Below, piece by piece: positions 44,545 through 57,320 of a stretch of 64,000 nt of DNA. The first letter of the stretch is position 1. Every line of letters begins with the position of its first letter. The notes beneath the pieces were generated by a model that was not told the origin of the DNA, made no database searches, and saw only the letters and a list, made by a program, of their open reading frames with translations. Source of the stretch: Camelus bactrianus (taxonomy: Eukaryota; Chordata; Mammalia; Artiodactyla; Camelidae); assembly GCF_048773025.1 (NCBI RefSeq), contig NC_133541.1, forward strand, positions 113,181,912-113,245,911. The letters are read 5' to 3'. A program made the position numbers and the translations under genes.

Positions 44545-44760
44545 TATTTCTATTTTTTATTGAAGTGTAGGTGATTTACAGTGTTAGTTTCAGGTGTACA
44601 GAATGATTCAGTTATACATACACATACATACACATATTTTTAGATTCTTTTCCATTTTAACTTGCTATAAGAAATTGAATATAGTTCCCAGTGCTATACA
44701 GTAGGTCTTTGTTGTTTATCTGTTTTAATATAGTAGTGTGTATCTGTTAATCCCAAAAGG
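44545..44760 (-). repeat. LINE-1 3' end, antisense
   Basis: tattttttattgaagtgtag, tacagtgttagtttcaggtg, gaatatagttcccagtgcta and ggtctttgttgtttatctg form the L1 3' UTR in reverse. Confidence 0.8.
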
Positions 44761-45044
44761 ACCTCTTGAATGTGTTTTTGGTAAAGAAGTCTTTAGTATT
44801 ATAATATTAATTAGTTTCTAAATTGTGTTTAGAAAGTCATATCATGAATTTTCTTAAGGGGCAGTTTTTGAGTGTTGGCTATAATTATGTGGAGGGATAA
44901 CTACAAAAAAAACTATTCTGTATGATACTACTGTAGAAAGTGTTTTGTTTTCTCCTTTTTTAGGCAGGAAAAATGGCAGAAAAATCTCAGACTCCTTACA
45001 GATAGCCTCCAGGAAGCAAATGGAAACACTGAAATTATGTTCAA

Positions 45045-45165
45045 TAAGAATTACAATGAAAACAAATACATGTATATATATGCATGACTGGGACATTGTG
45101 CTGTACACCAGAAATGGACACGTTTTAACTGACTATACTTCAATTAAAAAAAAAAAGAATTACAC
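45045..45165 (+). repeat. LINE-1 3' end, sense
   Basis: gactgggacattgtgctgta, caccagaaatggacacg, gactatacttcaattaaaaa with an A-rich end. Only 0.3 kb from an antisense L1 3' end, so the two 3' ends face one another tail-to-tail. Confidence 0.75.
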
Positions 45166-47455
45166 ATTAATAGACACCTAAGGGGCCACATGACAAAATT
45201 CATAAAATGGAAATCAGAGAATTTTACCTAGATCAGGAGACAGGAAAACCTGGTGATATAAATGGGATCATGTGGCAAAACTCAGTCCAATTAGAATCTA
45301 CCCTCCACGATGGGGGAGCCACAGTGGGAGGGATACTGGCGAGATAACCACAATGCCACTAAAGCTGAAATCCTACATGCACTTAATTGGAATCAAAAAC
45401 CCGCTCTTATTTAAATCACATCTCAGTTAGGTTCCATGTACCAGTAGTCCCCAAATTTTGCAAAGGTAGACACTGAGGTGGGATATGAAGGGTAAGAAGT
45501 TAAGCAACTTTGAGCTAGAAATTCTGAGTTCCAGGTGACAATTAGCCAAGTGACTTCCCTTTAAGAGTGCTTATAACTTTGTGTGCCTGTAGGGTACTTG
45601 AAAAACACTATTATTATTATTGTTGTTGTTGTTATTATTATTATTATTAAGTCATAGTCACTATAGAAAATTCTGAAAAATAAAACAAGAATAAAAATAA
45701 ATAAATAAGATAAAGGCCAAATCCCAGTAGCGTGAAATGCCCACTAACACCATAACAGGTCTTCTTTCAGATATTTTTCCGTAAACCTCTTTATATATAC
45801 AAAGTGTTAATGTCAGTACATCTCGTGGGTACCTCATCACAGCAAGAAAATCTGACTCACAGGCAATTGTGAACAGCACGAACGCGATGGAATCCAGGAG
45901 AAGGTACAGAACATTTCCTTACACTCTCCATTAAATTGCCTCAGTTCGTTGACTGAGACAGAAGTCTTTTTATTTTTATTTTACTTTTATTTTTGTGGTC
46001 TCAGTGCTCTCATTTGCATCAAGTTGCTTTCAGCATTGCCCTGCGCACCAGGTCCCAGCACTGAGAGAGCTACTTCAGACCACTGAGACCCTGGGCATCC
46101 CTGAGGGAAACTCCAGGTGTCTCAGGGTCATTGACAAGACAGATAAACTTCCTCCGTGCTACCTCAACCTCTCTCAGCATGATCTTGTGTGCTCTTACAC
46201 CAACAAATACTTCTTCTCTCACCAAAGACCCTATACTTTATTTACATTGCAGATGACAGAAAATCCAACTCAAACTAGTTTCAACTATAAAGTAGATTTA
46301 TTGAACCCAGGCAAGACTGGGTTCAATGGTCCCAGTGAGGACACCAGGGACCTGGTTTCTGGCTGTCCCAGCGTTGGCTCCTTCTGTAGATTCTAGTGTC
46401 CCTCTCCTGTCCCTGCAGATCACATATCCACACACCAAGAACATCTCTTGCCTGCACCCACCCACCCACACACACAAATTCACACTCCCTGAAAGGCTCA
46501 AACTGAGTCACAGACTCATTCCTGCACCATCTGTGTCCACAGGGTCAAAAAGGACTAACTGGGTTAGACTTATGTCACATCCCCAAACCTCATGTTCTGG
46601 AAGTGAGAGAAGGGTGGGTCCCCCAAAAGAAAAAGTGTGGTGCCTTTTAGGAGGAGATACAGGTGCTGGGCAGCAGAAACCAACGTTTGCTACAGACCCC
46701 CTCCCAGAAGGGGATGAGGTGGGGGGCGGGGGGAGACGGGAAAAGAAATATTGCATCATCTCTCTAAATATATCTTGTTCTTTTTCTTACCACAAATTGA
46801 CATTTTACTAATACAGTGATTTTTAACTTATAAGGACACACTCTTTGCAACCCTGGGGAGATGACAAGGAGCTCTCATGCCTCTAGAAAGTTTTTATATT
46901 CAGTAACTACAGATGAACACCAGGGAGATTAAGCTTGAGATTACACTCAAACCAGTGCCACAGCCAGCTTAGGGCCTTATCCAGTGCTCTCTGCTCACAG
47001 CACAGAAAACAGGGGCCCAGCGAGGACAGGTCAGTGTTCTGAGACATCACAACATTTACGCAACAAGTTTAGTGCTGCTCCTGCCCACGTAATCCAACAG
47101 AGTGGAGGAAATGGGAAGGGTGTGATATAATTTACGGTTGATAACTCATCAAGGCTCCCAGTGATGAAACTGAAAAGGGTGAAAACCATCAAGAACATTC
47201 TGTGAACTATGTGTGAGTGAGTCATCACGGGAACTCCTATCCGTGGTCTCTTCTTGAAAATGCCAGTCCCCCAGCTCCTCCAGGGTGACGCTGATGGGGT
47301 AGCTGTGTGAGCGGTGGGTTTAAGGGACATAATCCTAAGCAATCCTGGTGAGGTTTCTCTCTTATCTTATTTCATTTTACTATCTGCCCCCCCCCACCCC
47401 ACCATGTCCCTGACCCACATTCTCCTTTCTCTCTCCTCATGGGCATCCACTTTAC
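45166..47455. other. intergenic, no gene seen
   Basis: Contains a MIR-like piece (about 45430-45580), a mixed (TTA/TTG)n run at 45608-45650, an unnamed repeat-like stretch around 46240-46330 (ccaactcaaactagtttcaa, tttattgaacccaggcaaga), a G-rich run near 46715-46740 and a C run near 47388-47399. Open frames up to 161 codons at 46298-46811 overlap one another on both strands and look like chance. Confidence 0.4.
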
Positions 47456-47459
47456 GCAA

Positions 47460-50330
47460 GAAGTTTGAGTAGTTTGCCAAAGTGTTTATTCCAGCTTACA
47501 TTCTCACTGGCACTGAGAAGAACTCTTATGATGCCCCACATCTTTGCCAATATCAGGACTGTCAGATTTTTTATTTTTTCCAATGTGATGAGTGGATGAT
47601 GATGTCATAATACAGCTTTAAGTTTAAACTACTGCTTAAAAGAAAATGGTACAGATGTGCAGAACACTGCATAAACTGAAATTTATAGTTAAGAATACTT
47701 ACAAAGCAAACAAACACTCAAGTAACCAGGACCCAAAACAAAAAAGAAAACACGGCCAATCTCCTAAAGCCCCTCTGACCCCCACTCCAAGCCCACGTGT
47801 TCCTTCCTGTTCACAAAACCTTCCCCCTCTCCTACAGGCAATCGCTATTCTAAATTTCACAATAATTGCTTCTTAGTTTTTTTTTTCTTTAGTTCTACCA
47901 TCTATGTAATGCATCCTAAAATTACACGTAAAATTTTGCTTGTTAGTGAACATCATATGAATGAAACCAGATTGTCTGTAGGCTTTTGTGTTTTGTTTCT
48001 TTCACTCAGTGTGTTTGTGAGATCCATTCATGCTGTGTGTCCCTGTAGCTTGTTTTTATTATTGAATAGTTTTCCAGGGACTGGATATGTCTCAAGTTTG
48101 TTCATTCACAGGTGGACATTTCATCTTCTGCTTCAGTTTTCAAGAGCAATGCCATCATCATATGTGAATCCCGGCAGACACAAACAGGAGCTTCTCTGAA
48201 GCATCTCTCTGAGAGAGGAATGACTGAGTCAGAGGGTTTACATATTTTGAGCCTTATTAGATAATGCCTGTTTCCAAGACATCTACCAGAAGTGTGTAAG
48301 AGTTTCTCATGTTCCACATTCTCATCAACACTTGGTATTGCTACATTCTTTTTTTCAAATGGTGAAGGACGTGATGGTCTCTCACCACGGCTATACTTTG
48401 CATTTCTAATATTACTAACAAGGTTAATTAGCACCTTTTATTTTTTTAAATTATGAACCATTTAGATTTGGGGCAAGGAAGAGGCATAAAGCTTATTTGA
48501 GTCTTTGGCTCATTTTTCTGTTGGGCTTCTCAATTTTTCTTATTGATTTATATTAATAATTTACATATTCTGGATATGAGTCCTCTGCTGGTTTAATCTG
48601 TTATAAATATTTTCTCCCACTTCATGGCTTTTCACTTATTTTTGTTGTGTTTTCTTGAACATAGTTTCTTAATTCAAGTGAAGTAAAATGTAGTAGCTTT
48701 TTCTTTCGTGGGTAGTGCTTTTTGTAATTTATTTAAGAATTCTTCTCTTATCCAGAGATTATAAAAATATTCACCTACATTAGTTTTAAAGCTTTGTAGT
48801 TTTTTGTGTTTCACTATTAGGTCTTTCATCTTCCCAGAAGACTTTTTGTATGTTTTGTCCTAGCCCCATTTATTGAGATTCCGGCATTTCCCCGCTACTT
48901 TGTGATGCCATCTCTGTCATATTTCAGAAATCATAGAGGCATTGTTCTGTGTTTTTTGGCTTTCTAGCCTGTTCCAGTAGTGTATTTGCCTATCCTTCTG
49001 CCAACTGTTTTAATTACTGCAGCTGTAGGTAGATGTTGGTGTCACGCCGGACAAATCCTCCCCTTAGTCATTTTATCAAGGGTATCTTGGTTACCTGAGT
49101 CCTTTGTACTTCCTATACATTTTAGAATCTTCTCATCAAATTAAAAAAAAAAAAACTGGTAGAAGTTTCACTGGCTTGCACTGAATCTGCAGATTAATGT
49201 GGATGGAGTAAATCTGACCTCTTTATAATATTGAGTGTTCCAATCCATAAATATGTTCTAACTCTGCATGTATTTAGATTTTCTTTAATGCCTCAATAAA
49301 AATTTAACACATTCTCCATGGAAGTCTTCAACTTACTCCTTGATCTCTTTTTTCCCCTGGGTACTTCATATCAATAGATGATATTTTATATAATGTCTTA
49401 TTTCTAATATTTATTTTCTGTTTGTTACTGGTATTCTGAAATACACTTTATTTTTGAATGTTGATTTTTTCCCCCTCCAACCAGTAAACTCTTATTAATA
49501 AATTATCTGTAGATTATACTTAATTTTCTATGTAGACTATCATATTTTCTGAAAAAATAGTGACAGTTTAGTTTCTTCTTCAATCCTACATTTTTTTTTC
49601 TTACCATGTGGTCAGGCAATCTGTACATATTTAATGGAAGTTTGGACAGCAGACATCCTTGCTTCATTCCAGCTCTTAAAACAAAGGTTTCAGCTTTCCA
49701 CCTTCGGCATAATACATGCTGTAGGTTTTACAAAGCTACTATTTATCAGATTAAGGAAGTTCTCATCTATTCCTAAATGTTCTAAGTTTTTCTTTTTATT
49801 TTTCATGAGTGGATGCTAAATTTTATAAAATGCCTTTTGTGCATCTGTGGAGATCATCAAGTGATTTCTCTCCTTTAATCTATTATTGTGACAGACCACA
49901 TTAATTTTCTATTCTATATTCCTAAAATAAACAGATTGGCCATAATCTTTTTATTTTTACATATCCTGTTTATTATAGTCTCATTAAAAGAGCTGAGGAA
50001 TGCTCCTTCGTTTTCTATTCCCTGAGTCTGTATAAGATTTTTTTTTCTAACAATGTTTGGTAGAATTTATCAGCAAAGCTACAGGAACTTGAAGTTTTCT
50101 TTGTGAGAAGATATTGTCAACTGTTGTTTTTTTTTAATCATTAAAAAGCTATCAAGTTTCCTATTCTTAAACGAATGGTAGTTTTATAAGAATTAGTCCA
50201 TTTTTTTACCAAATTTTCAAATTCATTGGTATAAAGTTATCCATAATATTTTTTTATTTCTTACTACCTATAAAATTTATAGTAACGTCCCTTTTTCATT
50301 TCTGTTATCGATTATTTGTGCCTTTCTCTC
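47460..50330 (-). mobile_element. old LINE-1 (L1M type), about 2.9 kb, antisense
   Basis: Reversed L1 order: 3' UTR-like gaacactgcataaactgaaa, then ORF2-derived sequence with cactcagtgtgtttgtgaga, ggtggacatttcatcttct, tggatatgagtcctctgctg, cctagccccatttattgag and ctaaaataaacagattggcc. No frame above about 110 codons remains, so it is much older than the 10-13.5 kb copy. A separate L1 piece (47460-47635) precedes it. Confidence 0.7.
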
Positions 50331-52190
50331 TCTCTCTTTTTTTTTTAAATCACTCTCCTCTGTAAGTAGCAGTGAGTCAGAGCCCCAGGCTCATGTACCA
50401 CTTAGGCCTTTCAGACACCGCCTCAGCCCTTCCAGATCAGATGCATCTGCACAGATGATTAGCAAGACTGAGACCTGAGTATGCTGCTTGGGGACAAATG
50501 AGTTTCAGAAAGAATTAGTGCAGGTCTTCTCTTTCACTCTCAACATTAGGTGGTACGTATGAGATGTACCAATGAGATGGGCCTATAATTACCACAGTTA
50601 AGGAAATTGACCATCATGGGGATTAATATGTCAAACCAAGGCGACACAGCTAGTCAGTGGTGGAGCCCAAATTCTACCATGCCTTGCTCTTTTTCTTTCT
50701 GTGTCTTTTCTCTTCTCTTCTTTTAAACCTGAATTTTAATTCTGCCATTTACTAGCTGAAGTGTCCTTGGTGTGTGGCAAGTTACATTTTTGATTCTCAG
50801 TCTCCTCATCCAAAACTATACTATAGTTTTTAATATATATTTCCAATTTGAGTATGGAGAGAGATAGACAGACACAATATGGAATCAGACTATACCCAGC
50901 AACTTGCTCTTATTATACACAGAATATCTTCCCACATCAGTACTCTCGTTTTTAATGGCTCTTAACGATTGCACGGCATTCACAGCAGACCTTCATGTTT
51001 GTTGAACAACTGAATGATTGTGAAAATCAGTTAATACCCAAAAGGCATCTCCTTGTAGTTATGATACAGTGCATTCCTAGCCAGCCACACCTCCCCAGCT
51101 GACCCCCATCCTTTGACTGTCTTCTCTTACTCCAAATCTAGAGCAGGGGACAGCTTCACAGAACGTGGTCATATGTGTTAAGCAAATGTGAGACACATCT
51201 TACTGTCATCATCTACTCAGAATTAACCAACAGTGCCTGAGGTCTTCCCCAGGTCTTGTCCAGGCAGCCCTGGGAGAAAGGCTCTAATCAAAAAACTCAT
51301 TTGCAACATAATACTGATTATTTTACAAAATTCACACCCCGTTCTCTCCATGAGAAGAAATTTTGTAGGCCACAGTCAGGCACAGGCAAGTTTCACTTGT
51401 GGAATAAAAAGCTCGGTATCACAAGCAGCACCTTGGAGTTTCTCCATCCTGGTCCCTCCTCTGCCACCAGACTGCAGCTTCTAAACTTGAGATAAGAATG
51501 CCACCTACTGTTAGACTCCTCACATTACAGTCTGAAACCAGACCCTAAATCTTTGATTCTAAATGCCAAAGATTTAGCAGGAAAGGAACTAGCTGATCTT
51601 TCAAAGCTTATCAAGTACCAGACATTGTGCTGAGTGCTTTTTAGCCATAATCTCACTTACGCCCTAGAACAATCCTATAACTTTCCTGCTGGCCAAATCC
51701 ACTCAGCTGCCTGCTTTTGTACAGATCACAAGCTAAGAATTATTTTAACATGTTTAAATGGTCTGGAAAAAAAATCAAAAGAATAGTATTTCATAACACA
51801 TGAGAAATATTGAAATTCAAGTCTTCAGTGTCTATATCTGAAGTTGGACCGTAGCCATGCTCATCTGTCTACACACTGTCAATGGCTGCTTTTGTACTGG
51901 AGCAGACAGGGATTTATGACAGAGACCTTCAATGCCTAAAATATTTATTAACTGACTCTTTACAGGAAAAGTTTGACAACTCCCAACCTAGATTCTAATC
52001 TGCACGTACCACCTAAGTGAACCACAAAATAGATCCTCAGTTTCACAAAATGAGGGGTTTTCAGGAAGATCAGTGCTATGAGCACAGTTATCTCCTTAAG
52101 ATACCAGCAGAAGTCTGACATTAATGCTTTATCATGTTCAAAGGAATCTCATAATTTCCATCTACAAATCTGCTTCTCTCTCAGGTCAGC
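50331..52190. other. intergenic, MIR pieces, no gene seen
   Basis: MIR-like pieces at about 50545-50690 and 51600-51670 (accagacattgtgctgagtg, cataatctcacttacgccct). The overlapping frames at 51233-51495 have no support. Confidence 0.4.
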
Positions 52191-52199
52191 ATCATGTAG

Positions 52200-52430
52200 T
52201 GTGTAAGAGTATGGATTTTAGGGTCAAAATATCAGAGTCCACTCTTGACTCCACAACTTATTATCTATGATCTATTAACTATACGATGCAGTAGAGAGGT
52301 GATGAAGTATACAGGCTGAGTGCTTAAAACTGGAAAGTTTCAGTCCTGGCTTTGCCACTCACTAGCTTGGGGCCCTAGGGTAAATGACACCTCTCTGAGC
52401 CTCTGTTTCATCTGTAATATAGGTGTAAAA
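52200..52430 (+). repeat. two MIR SINE pieces
   Basis: First, gtgtaagagtatggatttta with gagtccactcttgactccac; then gtttcagtcctggctttgcc, actcactagcttggggcc and ctctgagcctctgtttcatc. The first looks broken off and is followed by a fuller second copy. Confidence 0.6.
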
Positions 52431-52446
52431 AATCATACTGATTTCT

Positions 52447-52675
52447 AGAGAACAAACTTACGGTTACCAGGGGGTAAAGGGTGTGGGGAGAGATAAACTG
52501 AGAATATGAAAATTGCACCTCTTGGGGAGTGATGGAAATGTAAGCTATCTTGATTGTGGCTGTGGTTTCATTGGTGTATACATCTATCAAAATTCATCAA
52601 ATTGTACATCTGAAATATGCGTAGTTTACTGTACAGGAACCATCCCACAATAAAGGCGTTTTTAAAAAATTAATG
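52447..52675 (+). repeat. LINE-1 3' end
   Basis: gagaacaaacttacggttac, cttggggagtgatggaaatg, ttgattgtggctgtggtttc and ccacaataaaggcg. Very like the end of the 24.65-25.38 kb L1, indicating the same L1 lineage. Confidence 0.8.
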
Positions 52676-52878
52676 TTCCTCAAAAGGAAAATGATTGAGC
52701 AAATTGTAGTAAATCCATAGAATAAAAAAAACCTTATAATTGTAAATTGCATTCATAAAGAAGAGAATTATACTGATTTCATTGGGTTGTTTTGAGGATA
52801 AAATGACTTTTTGTATGTGAGGCGATTATAACAGTGCCAGCTCAGTGCTATATGTATGCATGTGTGCTATTCTTCTGT

Positions 52879-53356
52879 TGTGGCTTAGGGCAGGTTGCCC
52901 CAAAATATGTTGCAATGGTGGGACCGAAAAATACAAGCCATATCAGTAAACAAAGAATGCTGAAGCCATCGAGTCATCAGCCGCTGCAGACACCCACAAG
53001 GGTCACTCTGAGAAAACTCAGAATGTGAAAGGACAGGACACTGGCCCTAGATAGCCAGGTGCTTGTCAAACGAATGATTTCAATGAGCCCAGACGTTTGC
53101 TCTTTCCCATACATAGTAAAGCACTAAATTCTTTAACTTGAGATGTCTGGTTTTCTTTAACAGTAATCTTTTAATGTTCCGACTACCTGGTCTCTGTTGT
53201 AAAACTCCTATATATCCTGGCTCCTCCCTTACCTCTTCAGAACAGTCCCTCAGAGTGATCTGAGAGGCTGTCATCCTGGGCTGAGTCCTCAGAAATGTCC
53301 ATTTGAATAAAACATAACTCTCAGCTTTTAGGTTGTGCATTTTATTTCAGTTGACA
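52879..53356 (+). mobile_element. solo LTR, class I type
   Basis: Begins near tgtggcttagggcaggttgc and ends gcattttatttcagttgaca. It has a TATA-like ctatatatcctggctcctcc and a polyadenylation-type gaataaaacataactc in LTR order. Its right half matches the minus strand of the provirus LTR at 7437-7891 (cagagagctg/ctgagaggctgtc, tcctcag, ataaaac..aactc, gtgcattttatttcag, tgaca). No internal region follows, so this is a recombined fossil. The left boundary is approximate. Confidence 0.6.
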
Positions 53357-53384
53357 GTGACATATTGCTTATTTTGAACTAAGA

Positions 53385-54162
53385 AATGGCCAATGCAAGA
53401 GGGACACTCTGACTTTCCTTTCTGTCTCCTCCAAAGCAGAAAATAAATCTCACCTGAGAAAGGGGCACTCTCTGTTATCTGGAGGTAAGAGCACCCTTAT
53501 CACTAGAGGTTAAGAATTTGGGCCAAAAAGCCTTATATAAACAAACCTTTTACTTCTTTTATTCATTACCCCAAGCCCAAATTGTTTAGATTCTTCACTG
53601 ATTGTGAAACAGAGCAGATCCCTGTGGGGCCCTCCCGGGTACAAACCCTTTCAATGTCCCCCATTTCTCATTTAAAGGAAGTAGGCATCATTCAACCTCC
53701 TTGACCTTCCCTGTGTTCCAAAGGGCAGACCCAGCAGTTGCTAATCAGGGAAGGAGGGGAGTGCAGAGACAAGGGAGGAAGAGTCAGGAAACAATAGAGC
53801 AGCTTTGGGGCAGGGTCCTGGTTCCTTCTCAAGGAATAGACAGAACAATATCTTTGAATTCTGCAGGAACTAAGGCCTCCACCCCAGGGGAGGATGGTAA
53901 CTTCAGGCTGTTCCTGGAGCATCGCCCTGTTACCTCCCCACCAACAATCAGAAGGAAGTCACATACCCTGCAGCCCTCACCCTAAATTTTGCCTTTAAAA
54001 ACTTCCCCCCAAAAAACCATCAGGGAGTTCAGGTTTTTCGAGCACGAGCCACCCATTCTCCTTGCTCAGCCCTGCAATGAACCTTTTTCTGCTCCAGCCT
54101 CCGACATTTTGATTTGTTTGGCCTCCCTGTACATCAGGCACACGAACTTCTGTTGGGTAACA
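53385..54162 (+). mobile_element. LTR, second family, solo or partial
   Basis: Ends in the typical LTR order: taaaaacttccccccaaaa, gcacgagccacccattctcc, gctcagccctgcaatgaacc, tttggcctccctgtacatca, gcacacgaacttctgttggg and taaca. I recognise it as an ERV-type LTR but cannot name the family. Left boundary approximate. Confidence 0.55.
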
Positions 54163-54395
54163 ATCGAGCACCCAAAACCTAAGTTTCTTTGTCCTGTCAA
54201 TTCCTTACAAATGTATTGTTCATCTAAAGAGTATAAATGCTGTCTGCTTTGACTACTTCTTAGGTCCCATTTCTCCGAGACCTCCTCGTACACGAATTAA
54301 AATGTCTTTTCTCCTGTTAATTGTCTTGTGCCAACTTTATTAGTCTGGTCACAAGAACTCAAGGAGTGGAGGGGGAAATGCTCCCCTCCCTGACA
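54163..54395 (+). mobile_element. LTR 3' part, third copy
   Basis: tcatctaaagagtataaatg, ggtcccatttctccgagacc, gaattaaaatgtcttttctc, ctgttaattgtcttgtgcca, gaactcaaggagtggagggg and ccctccctgaca are R/U5-like wording of an LTR. Its 5' part is missing, possibly displaced by the LTR before it. Confidence 0.5.
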
Positions 54396-56300
54396 TTTCT
54401 CATTAGATTGAGGATGTAACAAACCCCTGCCTTGGCCTTCTCAGTCCTGTAACCTGCTCTCCACCTGCTTCTCTACCTCCAACCTCCTCCCTCACGGGGC
54501 GGCCATAATAGCCTTTTCCCCCCGAATCATGCCAACTTTCAATTTTCTCATGAGACACTTGAACTTGCTGTTTCCCATGATCTAAGGACCCAGCACAGGA
54601 CTTTTCCTTGAAATACAGCAAAGCACAGTTGAAATGGCCTTCCAAAGCCCTTAACAGGTGTAAACATAGAAACAACTTGAAAAGATAATATGGATGAGGC
54701 ATTCTGAGCAGGAAACAGTAATATAATTGGAAGCAAGATTCTTCTGAGTGTTACAATGGCTGAATGGTTAAAACAGAAACTTGTATCTTCAAAAAGTAAC
54801 TCATTTGTTTTCTTGTGTACCTTTCTTCCATTTTCCTCCCCACTCCTCATACCCTCAGCAACTAAGGAATAGAAGGGACAATATTCACAAATGAGTATAA
54901 TGAATAGATGACTGAATAGACTTAAAAGGAGGGGTGGACAATATCCTCCCATATGTGGACATATTGGGGTCTGTCAGATTCTTACCAGATTCAGGCCCCA
55001 GCCGAATGGCCCAGTTGGAATCAGGTATGCCACCCCCAATCCCTTCCTCTGGGCTGGTTAATTAGCCTTCCACTTTTTTTGCCCCCCTTTTCTGAGAGAC
55101 AACTCCCAGACAGTAAGTACAGAAAGAGTTAACACTTGGGAACTGTCAGCAGCCATGTTCTCCACCCATGAAAAAAACTGGTTTGCAGAGAACAAAGCTA
55201 ACAGAAAAGCCAGAAAGGAGAGACAGGGAGAGGGTTCTAGATGGAGTTTGAGTCTCAGCTGCCCTGGAGACCCTCCCAGTCCTCTTCATGGTCTGGACTT
55301 TCAACTTGTCCTTCAACCATACAACACAGTATCCTTTCAAAGTTTATCTTTTTGCTTAAACTAGTTCAAGTAGAGTGCTGACTAATACAATACTCCTTTA
55401 GCCCCCTGCACAGTACTTAAGCCATCCACCAATTTTTGAAAGCCAACCCCAGGTCCCCACTCCAGCACAGTGACACCAGAATCCCTGTGGCCTGGGGCCC
55501 AGGCTCTGCAAGAGTTCCCCTGTTACACTTTCAGGTATTGCACTTGGAGGAATCACCGACCAGGAATAGCCACTGTGATCAGGTGTTTGGAGATGTATCT
55601 CAATCCCCACAGGCTGTCTTTATATAAACTTTTAAATCTGTCAGCAATAACAATTATCAGATCACCAGTGCTCCTTCCTTCCATTATAGAATTCTCACCA
55701 GAAGGCCTTAGGAGTTTATGTCAGGTCTCACCCACAGACCTGTAAGGGCAGACCCTCCCAAGGTCAGAATTTAAATTCCACACGAAATTTTATAGCCCTT
55801 AACCCTCCTCTCCAGCAAACATTCACATACAAACGATGCCATGACTCTTTTAACAATGTGATAATGTGATTCAATTAGTTCTTCCCTCTGCAAGGATTCG
55901 CAAAGCAGCCCCAAACTGGTTTTGTACCTCTTGGCCCAACACCCTCCTCAAGGCTGTAAAAGGGCTGTGGTGAAAGAACATTCCTTTGGACAGCTGCTCA
56001 AGTGTTAAGTGACGTCTTCCTTGCTCTGCCACAGGGAGATGAGGGGGTTCTCCTCCTACTTCACCTTAAGCTTCAGAGCCTGGGCTGTCTCCTGGAATCT
56101 CTGGAGCCCAAAGATCTATACCAAACACATAGCAGAAGAAACAATGAGACTTGCCAACTAGCTGCCTAATAGAGAGGTTTTCTACTTGGGAACAGCCCAG
56201 ACTCCCAACATTTTTAAAGAAAAGGAAGCATGAATATTTCACATATAGAACTGGCCTGTGGCCACTTCAAACTTTGCCAGCTTATCTGGGAAAAGGTTTT
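54396..56300. other. intergenic, possibly more LTR-derived sequence
   Basis: Bases 54970-55390 (gtcagattcttaccagattc, gttaattagccttccact, gagagacaactcccagac, gagttaacacttgggaactg) look repeat-like and perhaps LTR-derived, but I cannot place them. The other open frames (54403-54952, 55398-55745) overlap on both strands and have no support. Confidence 0.35.
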
Positions 56301-56308
56301 ACCTTTAT

Positions 56309-56490
56309 CAGTGATTCTTAATCTTCAGCTTGCATGGAAATCACCTAAGGGCTCTTTAAACCACAGCTTGTTGGGCTCCAACCCCAGAGTTTGATTTAGC
56401 AGGTCTGGGGTGGGCCTGAGAATCTGAATTTTAATCAAGTCTCCAAGTGAAGCTAGCACTGCTGGTCCAGGATGACACCAAGAACCACTG
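56309..56490 (+). mobile_element. MER5A hAT transposon
   Basis: Starts cagtgattcttaatcttc and ends agaaccactg, giving short inverted ends. The middle reads tggaaatcacctaagggctc, gtctggggtgggcctgagaa and tctgaattttaatcaagtct. Nearly full length. Confidence 0.8.
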
Positions 56491-57320
56491 GTTCTCATTA
56501 AAGGAAAGGCCGGCAGACAACCTGATATGAGGCAGACTCCCCATCAAGACTTTGGTGGAGGAGAGGGTGGAGGACAGAAAAGAGGAAAATGCAGAAATGA
56601 AACTTCCATGTTGAAAACAAGTTGACTTCTTGCTCATCTGAAGTCAAAAGAGCAGGGTCAGGGGTAAGGGCTGTGGGGGGGGGGGGTAGAGTTAATGAAA
56701 GGAGGGCCTAGTCTTCAGTCATTCAAGGACCAGAACTGACTGAACTTTTGCCATCTTCAAGTGGCTTCTGAAGTTTTCCCGGGTGTGACCATCAAATCAG
56801 CAGATGAGAAGAGAATGGAGGGCGACATAAGACATTTTTACGGGGCAGACCAGGATTTTTACACCATATTCCACTGCTGAGAACTCAGTCACATGGCCTC
56901 ACAGAGAGGCAAGGGGGATGGGGAAATGCAGTCCCTGGCAGGGCAGCCGATCTCAGGGGAGCAGGAATCTCCAGCGGACATCCTGCAGTCTGCCACAAAG
57001 CCCCTTCCCACCGCAGGCTTCTGGCCTTAAGCAAGTCTGAGTTTAGGAAATGTACAGGTAATTACATAGACCTTTGAGTTAACATCATTGTCTGTAACTA
57101 AGAGTGGTCAAAGGACTTCTTAGGAACTGGAAAAAAGTCACAGGACACACCAAGGGACAAGAGGCTGAGACAGAGCGTTAACAGGAACAGTCAACAGGAA
57201 AAATAAAATTGCTGTTTTTTAAGTCTATATGGTTTAACATGTTTACTTTTAACACGTTACAGTATTTTTTTCGATTCAGCAGATTTTTAAGTGAAATAAA
57301 TCTAAAGATCATAATTTCAC
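56491..57320. other. intergenic downstream of MED7
   Basis: A G run of 12 at about 56675-56686. No gene or repeat recognised. Confidence 0.4.

Noticed and set aside
46298-46811. Open frames of up to 161 codons on both strands
   Set aside because: They overlap one another, have no splice signals and no recognisable protein, and the composition is G/C-rich by chance.
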